This document shows positions 43,775 through 52,042 of a stretch of DNA of 64,000 nucleotides, piece by piece; position 1 is the stretch's first letter, and the number at the start of each line of letters is the position of its first letter. A model generated the notes under the pieces. That model did not search any database. It had not been told where the DNA came from and saw nothing but the letters and a program-made list of their open reading frames with translations. The DNA is taken from the NCBI RefSeq assembly GCF_000374185.1, contig NZ_KB910518.1:5846886-5910885 (forward strand), read 5' to 3'. Source of the DNA: Paenibacillus sp. HW567. Its GTDB lineage: Bacteria; Bacillota; Bacilli; Paenibacillales; Paenibacillaceae. The position numbers and the translations under genes are program-made.

Positions 43775-44212
43775 ATGACGCTGATGGAGGAGCTTATTTT
43801 TGTGTATTTGCACCATTCCAACGAACACTCTTACGTGCTTGACCTGGAAACTATGGAGACTATTATGGATGCCAGCGAATTCGAGACAGGATTACCGGAG
43901 ATTGACTGGGAGGATGAAGAGAGTGAAGAGCGGTATATCCACATCCCAACATCCGACAGCAATACAGGATACGAGGTTATGGAGGATTTTGCTGGTCAGA
44001 CGGAATCGGACCCGAAGGGGAAGCTGATGGAGGCACTTAATGGACGCAAGCCTTTCCGCAGCTTTAAAGATGCACTCTATGAACTCGATCTCTTGGATGA
44101 ATGGGACGCCTTTGAGGAGAAATGTGCAGAAAAGGCCATTCATGAATGGCTGCAAGAAGAGAATTTGGATTACAATACTTTGAACGAAAAGTACATCTCC
44201 CTGCATCCTTGA
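43775..44212 (+). CDS. UPF0158 family protein
   Basis: 145 acidic residues. The arrangement HSYVLDLETMETIMDASEFE, EERYIHIPTSDSN (in the family, hydrophobic and IP-containing), EVMEDFAG, NGRKPFRSFKDALYELDLLD and WLQEENL fits UPF0158 (PF03682), a family of unknown function. ATG 43775 with GGTGA upstream. It is followed 33 bases later by the SWIM protein gene on the same strand, probably in one transcript. Confidence 0.8.
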   Translation: MTLMEELIFVYLHHSNEHSYVLDLETMETIMDASEFETGLPEIDWEDEESEERYIHIPTSDSNTGYEVMEDFAGQTESDPKGKLMEALNGRKPFRSFKDALYELDLLDEWDAFEEKCAEKAIHEWLQEENLDYNTLNEKYISLHP

Positions 44213-44245
44213 TAACCCTTACACGAGTAGGAGTGAACGGCTCAT

Positions 44246-45940
44246 ATGAACCTTCGTAATCTTGGCAAAAGTATTAGCAGCGTGATTATAAAAAGAGGAC
44301 AGGACTACCTGCTCTCCGGCCACGTGGAGTCTGTACGCGAGCTGAAGCCCGGACTCTACCGGGCAAAAGTCGCAGGAAATGAGCTCCACGAGGTGCTGGT
44401 CCAGCTTGGGGAGCCGGACGAGGTTCTTTCCTCTTCATGCACTTGTCCATTCGATATGAATGCTGTCTGCAAGCATCAGGCAGCAGTGCTGATGTATTTG
44501 AGGGATTATATGGGAGAGGATGCCATCTCTGATGCAATCGAATCTGCCTCGGCCGCGAGCCTGCAGCAAATACTGGAAGCGAAGGACAAAAGCGAGCTGG
44601 TCTCGCTGCTGTTAGCCCTGGCACTGGACTCGGAACAGACGGAACAGCGAATACGCTTTTACTTCTCTGATTCAGGGAACACCACTGGATTTGAAGAATA
44701 TAGGGGGTTGATCCGCTCTTATATTAACCAGTATGCCGACAGAGACGGGTTTGTTGGTTGGGGAAAAGTAGACCGGGCCGTGCAGGGGGCCGAACTGGCC
44801 GCGGCCAAAGCAGTCCAGGCCTTCGAAGAAAATGAGCCGCTCCAGGCAGTGCGAATCAATCTGTGCATTTTTGAAGAAATGCTGGAGTTGCTGCAAGCCA
44901 CCGACGACTCGGATGGCATCGTGAGCGGCATGATAGAGGACAGCCTGGACCGTATCTACGAGATTGCTCAGTTAGGAGAGCAGTTGTCGTCCACGGAAGC
45001 GGAGACCTTGTTTGAGTTGCTGATGGACATGGTGCAGCACCCGGAAATTGACGGCTGGTCTGACTGGCAGCTTGTCCTGCTCCGCTGTTCTGCCGATCTG
45101 GCCGTTTCGGAACGCCAGGGGGCAGAGTGGGAAGCATTAGCTGACCAATTGAGCAAAGGGAAGGATTCCAATAGCTGGAGTGCTCAAAATTTTGCAGCCA
45201 AACTGGGTGACATCCGTTTGGACCGGCTGCAGAAGCATGCTGGCGAGCAGGAATTCCAGGCTTATCTGCACAGCCACCTGCACTTCGAAAGCTTCCGGGA
45301 ACAGGCCATTACCCAGGCAATGGATGACGCCCGATATAATGAGGCGATTCGTCTAGCCCTTGAAGGGGAAGCCCAGGATACAAAGAACCGTCTGCCGGGA
45401 CTCGTCCACAAGTGGGCGCGGCTGCGCTATGAAGCCTATAGGCTGTCGGGAGATACCCTGTCCCAGCGTGAACTTGGTCTGGAGCTGCTCTGCGGCGGAG
45501 AACTGTCTTATTACTCTGCTGTTAAATCGGCCTATCCCGCTTCGGAGTGGCCGACCATCTACAACTTGATATTGGACAGGTTGGAGCAAGGGCACAACTC
45601 GTTTGATAATGTGTATACGAAGCTCTTGATCCAGGAGAAGGAATTCGACCGCCTGCTGCATTATGTGCAGAAACACCCTCATGAGGTCGAAGAATATTAT
45701 CCGCACCTTATTCCTGATTATCTTCAGGAGGTGATCGGTATCTTCCGCACCCATATCGAGCGGTCGGCTGCCCAATCTTCTGAACGCAAGCAATATCAGC
45801 AGGTCTGCCGGACCATCAAAAAAATCCGCAAAGCCGCCGGCTCCGCCGCTGCCGAACCCGTCGTGCGTTCACTGCTGGCCGCATACCCCAATCGGCCAGC
45901 TTTTAAAGACGAGCTGACTAAGCTGCTCGAGAACTTTTGA
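44246..45940 (+). CDS. SWIM zinc finger protein
   Basis: 564 residues. The SWIM motif near residues 62-78 (SSCTCPFDMNAVCKHQAAV) has the C-x-C-x7-C-x-H metal ligands and should bind DNA or protein. The rest is helical with repeated acidic and leucine-rich segments (AAKAVQAFEENEPLQAVRIN; KTLFELLMDMVQHPEIDGW-like), resembling TPR-like arrays in SWIM proteins that sit beside SNF2 helicases. No helicase gene is adjacent here. ATG with GGAGTGA upstream. The C-terminus has a basic patch (CRTIKKIRKAAGS). Role unknown. Confidence 0.85.
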   Translation: MNLRNLGKSISSVIIKRGQDYLLSGHVESVRELKPGLYRAKVAGNELHEVLVQLGEPDEVLSSSCTCPFDMNAVCKHQAAVLMYLRDYMGEDAISDAIESASAASLQQILEAKDKSELVSLLLALALDSEQTEQRIRFYFSDSGNTTGFEEYRGLIRSYINQYADRDGFVGWGKVDRAVQGAELAAAKAVQAFEENEPLQAVRINLCIFEEMLELLQATDDSDGIVSGMIEDSLDRIYEIAQLGEQLSSTEAETLFELLMDMVQHPEIDGWSDWQLVLLRCSADLAVSERQGAEWEALADQLSKGKDSNSWSAQNFAAKLGDIRLDRLQKHAGEQEFQAYLHSHLHFESFREQAITQAMDDARYNEAIRLALEGEAQDTKNRLPGLVHKWARLRYEAYRLSGDTLSQRELGLELLCGGELSYYSAVKSAYPASEWPTIYNLILDRLEQGHNSFDNVYTKLLIQEKEFDRLLHYVQKHPHEVEEYYPHLIPDYLQEVIGIFRTHIERSAAQSSERKQYQQVCRTIKKIRKAAGSAAAEPVVRSLLAAYPNRPAFKDELTKLLENF

Positions 45941-46018
45941 GCAGCTTTTAGATGCAGGTACGCATTTTATTGGCGTACCTCGGAAGCTTCGGCGCTGCAA
46001 CAACTCCTCGGCGGAGGA

Positions 46019-46350
46019 AACAACGGCATTTCTGCCGTTGTTTCCTCCAATCCCGGCTCCGATGCACCTAACAACGTTATTTTTGCTGTTGTTTCTGCTA
46101 CTTCCAGCCTCGGCGTGCCTAACAACGGCATTTCTGCTGTTGTTCCTGCCGCTTCCAGCCTCGGCGTGCCCAACAACGGTATTTCTGCTGTTGTTCCTGC
46201 CGCTTCCAGCCTCGGCGTGCCCAACAACGGTATTTCTGCTGTTGTTCCTGCCACTTCCAGCCTCGGCGTGCCCAACAACGGTATTTCTGCTGTTGTTTCT
46301 GCTACTTCCAGCCTCGGCGTGCCCAACAACGGTATTTCCGTTGTGTTTTC
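46019..46350. repeat. Seven-unit tandem array of 51-base hairpin repeats
   Basis: AACAACG starts at 46019, 46070, 46121, 46172, 46223, 46274 and 46325, exactly 51 bases apart. In most units AACAACGGYA, TTTC and TGCYGTTGTT form a 10-bp stem, the pairing being kept through G-T pairs. The first unit has a perfect 13-bp stem (GGAAACAACGGCA / TGCCGTTGTTTCC) and could terminate the SWIM gene transcript. Reading frames are open on both strands only because 51 is a multiple of three; none has a ribosome site. Confidence 0.85.
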
Positions 46351-46366
46351 TCAGTAACTATATAGA

Positions 46367-46444
46367 GGAATTCGTGGTATTCATCCTCCTGATCTTACGG
46401 ACCGTGAAGGCTTTATTCTCCCGAAAGGGATACATTTAGCTGTG
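46367..46444. repeat. Dispersed repeat R, left part (interrupted by IS110 element)
   Basis: Matches 56395-56475 of the complete copy: GGAATTCGTGGTATTCA, CTTACGG.CCGT.AAGGCTTT, CGAAAGGGATACATTTA. The match stops at about 46444 where the insertion sequence begins and resumes at 48203. Confidence 0.75.
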
Positions 46445-46477
46445 CTAAACATTCCTGTAAACGCTAAGTTTTCGACT

Positions 46478-46506
46478 TAGACAAAAACAAGGGCGCCTCG
46501 TATGAT
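46478..46506 (+). promoter_or_regulatory. Promoter in IS110 left end
   Basis: TAGACA (46478-46483), 17-base spacer, TATGAT (46501-46506). The same sequence, including both boxes, is present in reverse at 56615-56643 in the isolated IS-end fragment. Confidence 0.65.
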
Positions 46507-46555
46507 GGGGGTGTAAGGGATCAGAGTCCTAAAAACCCATCAGGAGGCGCTTACT

Positions 46556-47827
46556 ATGAAGTCTAACCGAAATGAGACAATGAATCAACGCATTGAACGA
46601 ATTACCCTGCAGCATGCAGTGGTTGGGATCGACATCGCTAAGGATACGCATGCCGCGCAGATGACCGATTTTCGCGGTCGTTCGCTCACTCCCCGTCATC
46701 TGTCTTTCCCGAACACGCTGGACGGCTTTGAGACACTTTTGCGCTGGGTCAGAGTGGCTCAGTCGAAGCATCGGCTAACGTCCCTTCTCATCGGTCTGGA
46801 GCCCACCGGCCATTACTGGTTTAACCTCGCCAACTGGTTGCTTCAGCAAGGCATCGAGGTGGTGTTGGTCAATCCGGTGACGACCCACCGCAACAAGGAA
46901 AACCGGGACAACAGTCCCTCCAAAAACGACCCCAAGGATGCGCTTGTCATCGCGGACGTCGTAAGCGGTGGCTACTACACGGACTACGTGACTCAGGCCG
47001 CTTCATTCGAGCGGCTAAAGACGCTCATGAGCGACAGGGAGTATTGGGTCAAGCAATCGACAAGTCTGGGCAACCGGATCGTCCGCTGGATTGACCTGTA
47101 CTTCCCGGAATTTCGCCAAGTCTTCCCGGATTGGACGGTACTCCGGTCGCTCGCGTCGCTCCACGCTTGCCCTTTGCCGTGTGAGCTGAAGAGACTGAGC
47201 ATCGATGAAGTCATTGACCATTGGCGTAAGCAAGGGATGAAACGCGCCTCCGGTGTCAGCGGCAGGGCGAAAGCAGCCGCATTGCTGGCAGCAGCCACGC
47301 GCAGTATTAGTGATACGAGGGCAACGGAGGAGGCGCGGCAAGACATTCGCCGCCTGCTTCAAACCTACGAGCATGTGGTCGCCATGCTCGGCGAAATGGA
47401 TGAGGCCATCCAATCGATCTTGGCGGAAATCCCCTTGGCCGAACAGTTGCGAAGCATCCGCGGGCTAGGAAACATCACGCTGGCAGCCATTCTGGCCTCA
47501 GCAGGCGACCTGCGCCACTATGCCCATGGCAGGCAATTGTTGCGACGAGCCGGCCTAAACCTGGCCGAGTGCACCTCCGGCAAGTTCAAAGGTCAAATCA
47601 AGCTCTCCAAACGCGGCGACAGTACCCTCCGCAAATACTTGTACTGGGGGATGCTGAGTCTGGTGCGGCAAAACCCCGATTTCAAGCGCTGGCATGCGCA
47701 CAACCAGGCGCGGGGCATGAAGAAGCAAGCTTCACTTTTTAAGTTGATTGGCAAGTGGGCTCGTATCCTGATCGGCATGGTGCAGCGCGGGGAAACGTAC
47801 CGTAGTGCAGCTCCGGTTGCCGCGTAA
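46556..47827 (+). CDS. IS110-family transposase (DEDD recombinase)
   Basis: 423 residues, apparently intact. The RuvC-like N-terminal domain has VVGIDIAKDTHAAQ (first Asp), LIGLEPTGHYWF (Glu) and SPSKNDPKDALVIADVV (Asp pair), the DEDD set. The C-terminal Tnp_20 domain reads IRGLGNITLAAILASAGDLR, then LLRRAGLNLAECTSGKFKGQ, with the catalytic serine in SKRGDSTLRKYLYWGML. AGGAGG lies before the ATG. Recombinases of this family act with an element-encoded bridge RNA that pairs with both donor and target. There is no frameshift or stop, so the element may be active. Confidence 0.95.
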   Translation: MKSNRNETMNQRIERITLQHAVVGIDIAKDTHAAQMTDFRGRSLTPRHLSFPNTLDGFETLLRWVRVAQSKHRLTSLLIGLEPTGHYWFNLANWLLQQGIEVVLVNPVTTHRNKENRDNSPSKNDPKDALVIADVVSGGYYTDYVTQAASFERLKTLMSDREYWVKQSTSLGNRIVRWIDLYFPEFRQVFPDWTVLRSLASLHACPLPCELKRLSIDEVIDHWRKQGMKRASGVSGRAKAAALLAAATRSISDTRATEEARQDIRRLLQTYEHVVAMLGEMDEAIQSILAEIPLAEQLRSIRGLGNITLAAILASAGDLRHYAHGRQLLRRAGLNLAECTSGKFKGQIKLSKRGDSTLRKYLYWGMLSLVRQNPDFKRWHAHNQARGMKKQASLFKLIGKWARILIGMVQRGETYRSAAPVAA

Positions 47828-48195
47828 ACCCGAACCCCGAGAATTGACTTATTCGCAGGAGTGTACAGCAGAATGTGCATAAGAGAACCGAATGTTCGGT
47901 CCGAAAGGGCATAGACCCGTTAACTAAACGCGATCGGTCTCCACGCCATGGGCAGGTGTAACGAAGGAATGTAAGGGCATAGACCCGTTGAGATCTGGGA
48001 GGGTAAACCCCCGTGGGCCATGTGGAGTGTGCAGGATATCGAGGACCCAAAAGCACGTCATGCGTTGCTTCTGTTCCTGCATGCCCGCTAGCATGCTGGC
48101 GGCTCCTTCTCCACCCCAAACGAACCTTCTCCACCGCTTCATTGCGATGAAATCCTGCGAATGAGTGAGTATTCGTGAGAATACCCCTTAAATAC
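47828..48195 (+). ncRNA. Candidate bridge-RNA region of the IS110 element
   Basis: A long non-coding tail after the transposase gene contains a 17-base direct repeat, AAGGGCATAGACCCGTT, at 47905-47921 and 47973-47989, each with a GGG..CCC hairpin. A palindrome, ACCGAA TG TTCGGT, lies at 47887-47900. In the IS1111 group the guide RNA lies downstream of the transposase, which fits this layout; in the IS110 group proper it lies upstream. The existence and limits of an RNA are inferred, not shown. Confidence 0.35.
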
Positions 48196-48202
48196 GAGGG
48201 AC

Positions 48203-48395
48203 GGACCGCAATGCGCTTATTACCGCTTCGGCAGGTATATTTGGGTTGAAAGTTCGCCCATAAAGGCGCTGGAGTCCGTTCACTAACGGAAATATGACTT
48301 CCAGTAGGGATAAGAGCGGCTCAGTCCGCAACAAAGTGGCATACTCTTCCAATTAGGAGATGATTCTGTTCGCGGGGGCCGATAGACCTGAAGCG
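48203..48395. repeat. Dispersed repeat R, right part
   Basis: Matches 56477-56730 of the other copy: CTTCGGCAGGTATATTTGG, CGCCCATAAAGGCGCTGGAG, GACTTCCAGTAG, GGAGATGATTCTGTTCGCGG. CTGGAGTCC and GACTTCCAG arms form an inner stem, and the outer arms ACGGACC.. and ..AGTCCGC pair. Unlike the 56-kb copy it lacks the IS-end fragment between GTCCGC and ACTCTTCC. Confidence 0.75.
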
Positions 48396-48620
48396 TGCAC
48401 GACCGACCTGAATGAATAATGCACCCCTCTCCAATTTAAGCCCAATAGATGTCATATTATCTAACGCATTTAATTCAATTTCTTGAAAAGCACGCCGCAA
48501 AACAAGATAAAAAAAACAAAATACGTCATGTTTCCTTACTGGTAGCGCTTCATTTCGTGAATTTAGGGTTGATTATTTCCTGCCCATCCTCTATGATAAT
48601 CTCAACAGCCCGTTCAAAAA

Positions 48621-48710
48621 GTTTAAGCGATTAAACTTTATTCTTCCGCGATCCCTTATTTTAAGTATCACAAAATATCTGTTTGTCCTTAAAATTAAAG
48701 CGCTTATACT
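48621..48710 (+). promoter_or_regulatory. Promoter and LacI-type operators of the sugar operon
   Basis: TTGTCC (48683-48688), 16 bases, TATACT (48705-48710). AAGCGCTT (48698-48705) overlaps the -10 box, and GTTTAAGCGATTAAAC (48621-48636) lies upstream. Both are palindromes with the central CG that LacI-family repressors kink. They are candidates for binding by the LacI protein at 52043 or by CcpA as a cre site. Confidence 0.55.
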
Positions 48711-48728
48711 TTTAACGAGAAGGGTTGT

Positions 48729-49628
48729 GTGTCTGTGATTAAGAGTGAAGGCCGGAGGCAGACTTTTTACATGTATATGTTCATCTCCCCTTGGCTGATC
48801 GGGTTTCTTATCTTCGCCCTGTACCCTATTCTGTCGTCTCTCTACTACAGCTTCACCGATTATGACATTATCCACCCGCCCAGGTTCATCGGACTCGCCA
48901 ATTACACGGAGATGTTTCAGAATGAGCTGTTCTGGAAATCGGTCACGGTCACGCTAAAATATACCTTCATCAGCGTACCCATCCAGCTCCTGCTGGCCCT
49001 CGGCTTCGCACTGCTGCTGCACCAGACCATTCCGCTTAGAGGTTTCTTCCGTACTGCGATGTATTTTCCCAGTATGGTGTCCGGGGTGGCGATGTCGCTC
49101 CTCTGGTACTGGATCTTCAACCCGCAGATCGGCCTCTTTAACTATATGCTCTCCTGGTTCGGCATTCACGGCCCGGCCTGGCTGATGAACCCGGATACTG
49201 CGCTGTACGCCCTGATCATCATGTCCTTCTGGACCGCCGGTTCAGGCATGATCCTTTTCCTCGCCGGATTGCAGGGTGTGCCCGCAAGTCTAGTCGAAGC
49301 CGCCAATCTCGACGGGGCCGGACGGTTCCGCATTTTTCTGAATATCACGCTGCCCATGATCTCGCCTGTGCTGCTGTTCCAGCTCATTATGGGCCTAATC
49401 GACTCCTTCCAGGTTTTTACCCAGGCTTTTGTCATGACACAAGGCGGTCCCAATTACTCCACCTGGTTCTACGTCTACAATCTCTACACCAGCGCCTTTA
49501 AGGAATACCGCGCCGGATACTCCTCCGCCCTCGCTTGGGTGCTGCTGATCGTCGTGATGTTATGCACGGGCATTATTATGAAGCTGTCGAACCGTTATGT
49601 TCATTACGAAGGAGGCGGACCCCGATGA
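48729..49628 (+). CDS. CUT1 ABC permease (MalF/LacF type)
   Basis: 299 residues with six membrane helices: YMYMFISPWLIGFLIFALYP opening, then FTDYDIIHPPRFIGLANYTE, the usual periplasm-facing block. The EAA loop is VEAANLDGAGRFRIFLNITL, and the C-terminal helix is ALAWVLLIVVMLCTGIIMKL. The start is GTG 48729; a second GTG at 48735 is spaced better from AGAAGGG, so the true protein may be two residues shorter. First gene of a rightward operon to 55392 and overlaps the next permease by ATGA. Confidence 0.92.
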   Translation: MSVIKSEGRRQTFYMYMFISPWLIGFLIFALYPILSSLYYSFTDYDIIHPPRFIGLANYTEMFQNELFWKSVTVTLKYTFISVPIQLLLALGFALLLHQTIPLRGFFRTAMYFPSMVSGVAMSLLWYWIFNPQIGLFNYMLSWFGIHGPAWLMNPDTALYALIIMSFWTAGSGMILFLAGLQGVPASLVEAANLDGAGRFRIFLNITLPMISPVLLFQLIMGLIDSFQVFTQAFVMTQGGPNYSTWFYVYNLYTSAFKEYRAGYSSALAWVLLIVVMLCTGIIMKLSNRYVHYEGGGPR

Positions 49629-50503
49629 GCACCGTCAAAATGACAAAATTCCCCGCCGCCGCATCTGCGCACCGCCGAAGAGTGGACCCCGTAAAAGCAG
49701 CCAGCTTCATCACCCTGCTGATTACCACCTTCCTTATGCTGCTGCCGCTGTTCTTCATGGTCTCCACCTCACTGAAATCGAAGCGCGAAATGCTGAAGTT
49801 TCCGCCGACCTTTCTGCCGGAGAGCTGGGCTTGGAGCAATTACAGAGATATTTTTGAGACGCTGCAGTTCGGCACTCTGTACAAGAACAGTCTGATCATC
49901 GCCGTGCTCACCGTCATTGGCACCCTAATCTCCTCGGCGCTGGTCGCTTACGGGTTCGCCCGGTTCAAGGGCAGAGGCAACCGCTTCTTGTTCATCCTGC
50001 TGCTGAGCACCATGATGCTGCCGTATCCGGCGATCATGATTCCGCAGTTTGTGCTCTTCTCCCACTTGAACTGGATCGACACCTTCCTGCCGCTGATCGT
50101 GCCCGCATTCTTCGGCTCGGCGTACAATATCTTTCTGCTGCGGCAGTTCTTCTCCACCCTGCCCGAGGAATTGTTCGATGCCGGGCGGATCGACGGCTGC
50201 GGCGAGCTGCGGATATGGCGGACCATCGCTCTGCCGCTGTCCGGCCCGGCACTGGCGACCGTGGCCATCTTTGCTTTTATCTATAGCTGGAACGACCTGC
50301 TTACACCGGTGCTCTACTTAAGCTCATCGGACAAATTCACGCTGCCGGTAGGCATGGCCTCACTTACCTCATCGCGCTTCCGTATTCCGCCGTGGCATCT
50401 CTTGATGGTCGCCTCCGTACTGGCGATGCTTCCTATCGTGACGCTGTTCGCCATCGCCCAGAAGCAGTTCGTGGAAGGCATCGTACTGACAGGCATCAAG
50501 TAA
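49625..50503 (+). CDS. CUT1 ABC permease (MalG/LacG type)
   Basis: 292 residues starting at ATG 49625, which has GAAGGAGG about 8 bases upstream and overlaps the previous stop (ATGA). Six helices; ITLLITTFLMLLPLFFMVST at the start, the LLSTMMLPYPAIMIPQFVLF region, and an EAA-type loop FDAGRIDGCGELRIWRTIAL. It ends in AQKQFVEGIVLTGIK, the MalG-type C-terminus. Pairs with the gene at 48729; the ATPase is presumably the shared MsmX type encoded elsewhere. Confidence 0.93.
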   Translation: MSTVKMTKFPAAASAHRRRVDPVKAASFITLLITTFLMLLPLFFMVSTSLKSKREMLKFPPTFLPESWAWSNYRDIFETLQFGTLYKNSLIIAVLTVIGTLISSALVAYGFARFKGRGNRFLFILLLSTMMLPYPAIMIPQFVLFSHLNWIDTFLPLIVPAFFGSAYNIFLLRQFFSTLPEELFDAGRIDGCGELRIWRTIALPLSGPALATVAIFAFIYSWNDLLTPVLYLSSSDKFTLPVGMASLTSSRFRIPPWHLLMVASVLAMLPIVTLFAIAQKQFVEGIVLTGIK

Positions 50504-50568
50504 TCTCCGCCCTAATCCGGCGGTTCATTTCAGAAATAATATACTTGAATTCATGGAGGGATTGACTG

Positions 50569-51954
50569 ATGAACAACAACCGTAAGAGGAAGATCTCCGC
50601 GCTGCTGCTTGCAGCAGGCCTCACAATGGCGGCATTATCCGGCTGCAGCGGAGGCAAATCGGCAGGCGGCATCGCCACGGGGAGCAATGGGGCTTCCGGG
50701 AACAGCGGCGTGGGTGAACCGGTGACCATTACGCATTACACCATTGATTCCGAGGACCGGACCTTCATTGAGAAGCTGATTCCCGACTTCGAGAAGGCGC
50801 ACCCGAACATCAAGGTGAAGGTGGAAAAAGCGCCCTATGAGCAGTTCGACAGCAAGCTCCAGACCCTGATTGCCGGAGGCAAGTCCCCGGACGTGACCAG
50901 CCATTACGGGTATGGCGGCTTCGCCGAATATTACAACAAAGGCATGCTGCTAGACTTGACCGACCTGATCAAGGAAGACGGCTTCAAGCCGGAGGACTAT
51001 CATATCCCGGACAATCTGATGAAAATCTACACCGTCAAGGACCGCACCTACGGCATCCCCGTCAACATGTATGTCACCTTGATGCTCTACAACAAAGACA
51101 TGTTCGATGCTGCGAAGCTTCCCTACCCGCCAAGCGACTACGAGGACAAGAGCTGGACCTTTGACAAAATGGTCGAAGAGGCCAAGCAAATGACCATCGT
51201 CTCTGATGACATTGCCAAAACCCAGTACGGCGTGGACTTCACCTGGGCCGAGCGCGATATGCGGCCGCTGTATTTTGGAGCTGAGCCTTATTCCGCGGAT
51301 ACCTGGACGAACGGCGGCGTGCCTTCCGAGACCTATTTTGACTCCCCCAAGGTGATTGCCGCTTACCAGAAGCTGTTCGATCTGATCTTCAAGGATAAGG
51401 TCTCTCCTACCTCCGAGTGGAGCAAAAGCGTAGCGGGACAGAACGGCGATCCCTTCGTCGCAGGCAAAATCGGCATGTCCATCGGCGGCTCCTGGAACCT
51501 TGCGGGCGCCAATGACTTCCCCTTCAAAATCGGCGTAGCCGCGGTGCCGTGGGGCGGCAATGACAAGGTGCGCAGCACGCTGTTCGTCGATCCGCTGCTG
51601 ATTCTGAAGGACTCCAAGCATCCGAAGGAAGCTTTTGAATGGATCAAATATTTGATGACCACTGAGGTTCAGGAGAAATCCATCGAGCTGAGCGGCGGCA
51701 ACCCGCCGGTGAATACCGAGGCTGCGGAAGTCTACTACAAGCATTTTGACGGCATCGACCCGGCGGATGTGAAGAAGGTCTACGAAGGCGCGGTCAAATA
51801 TGGCTATGAATCCTACAATCATCTGATCACCAACTACTCGCAGATCAATGACATGTTCATTAACGAAATGCAGCCGGTTGAGACCGGACACAAGACGCTG
51901 GAAGAAGTGATGCCGGTGATTCAGCAGAAGGTGAGCGGGATTATTAAAAGATAA
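50569..51954 (+). CDS. CUT1 sugar-binding lipoprotein
   Basis: 461 residues. Signal LLLAAGLTMAALSGCSGG gives a lipidated Cys about 26, then a Gly/Ser linker and a family 1 binding fold: EPVTITHYTIDSEDRTFIEK, FEKAHPNIKVKVEKAPYEQF, LIAGGKSPDVTSHYGYGGFA, TYGIPVNMYVTLMLYNKDMF, FVAGKIGMSIGGSWNLAGAN. Trp and Tyr residues in the middle are typical sugar-stacking positions. It lies 65 bases after the permease genes. The downstream kinase and 6-phospho-beta-glucosidase suggest a beta-linked disaccharide or oligosaccharide as ligand. Confidence 0.94.
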   Translation: MNNNRKRKISALLLAAGLTMAALSGCSGGKSAGGIATGSNGASGNSGVGEPVTITHYTIDSEDRTFIEKLIPDFEKAHPNIKVKVEKAPYEQFDSKLQTLIAGGKSPDVTSHYGYGGFAEYYNKGMLLDLTDLIKEDGFKPEDYHIPDNLMKIYTVKDRTYGIPVNMYVTLMLYNKDMFDAAKLPYPPSDYEDKSWTFDKMVEEAKQMTIVSDDIAKTQYGVDFTWAERDMRPLYFGAEPYSADTWTNGGVPSETYFDSPKVIAAYQKLFDLIFKDKVSPTSEWSKSVAGQNGDPFVAGKIGMSIGGSWNLAGANDFPFKIGVAAVPWGGNDKVRSTLFVDPLLILKDSKHPKEAFEWIKYLMTTEVQEKSIELSGGNPPVNTEAAEVYYKHFDGIDPADVKKVYEGAVKYGYESYNHLITNYSQINDMFINEMQPVETGHKTLEEVMPVIQQKVSGIIKR

Positions 51955-52042
51955 GCCCATACGTTTAGCGGATATCCGGCAGGCCCTGTATACTGAAGGT
52001 AGAGTACAAGGTTCGGAAAATCCGCCGCAAGGAGCGCCTAAG

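Larger units (their letters stand above)
46445..48202 (+). mobile_element. IS110-family insertion sequence inside repeat R
   Basis: About 1.76 kb. The edges are inferred by comparing with the uninterrupted R copy at 56393-56735: homology to R stops near 46444 and resumes at about 48203 (GGACCGCAATGCGCTTATTA). It carries a complete transposase gene (46556-47827), a promoter in its left end and a 3' non-coding region of about 375 bases. No terminal inverted repeats were seen, as expected for the family. The exact ends are uncertain by several bases. Confidence 0.8.

Noticed and set aside
46019..46350. CRISPR array
   Set aside because: The whole 51-base unit is conserved, with no variable spacers and no cas genes nearby; it is a plain tandem repeat.
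45967..46439. Repeat-protein ORFs on both strands (LGTPRLE.., LFLPLPASACP.., VPNNGISAVV..)
   Set aside because: All arise because the 51-base unit is divisible by three; none has a ribosome site and all three readings are equally repetitive.
47739..48142. Antisense ORFs in the IS110 3' region
   Set aside because: They lie in the non-coding right part of the element on the opposite strand, without ribosome sites or recognisable domains.
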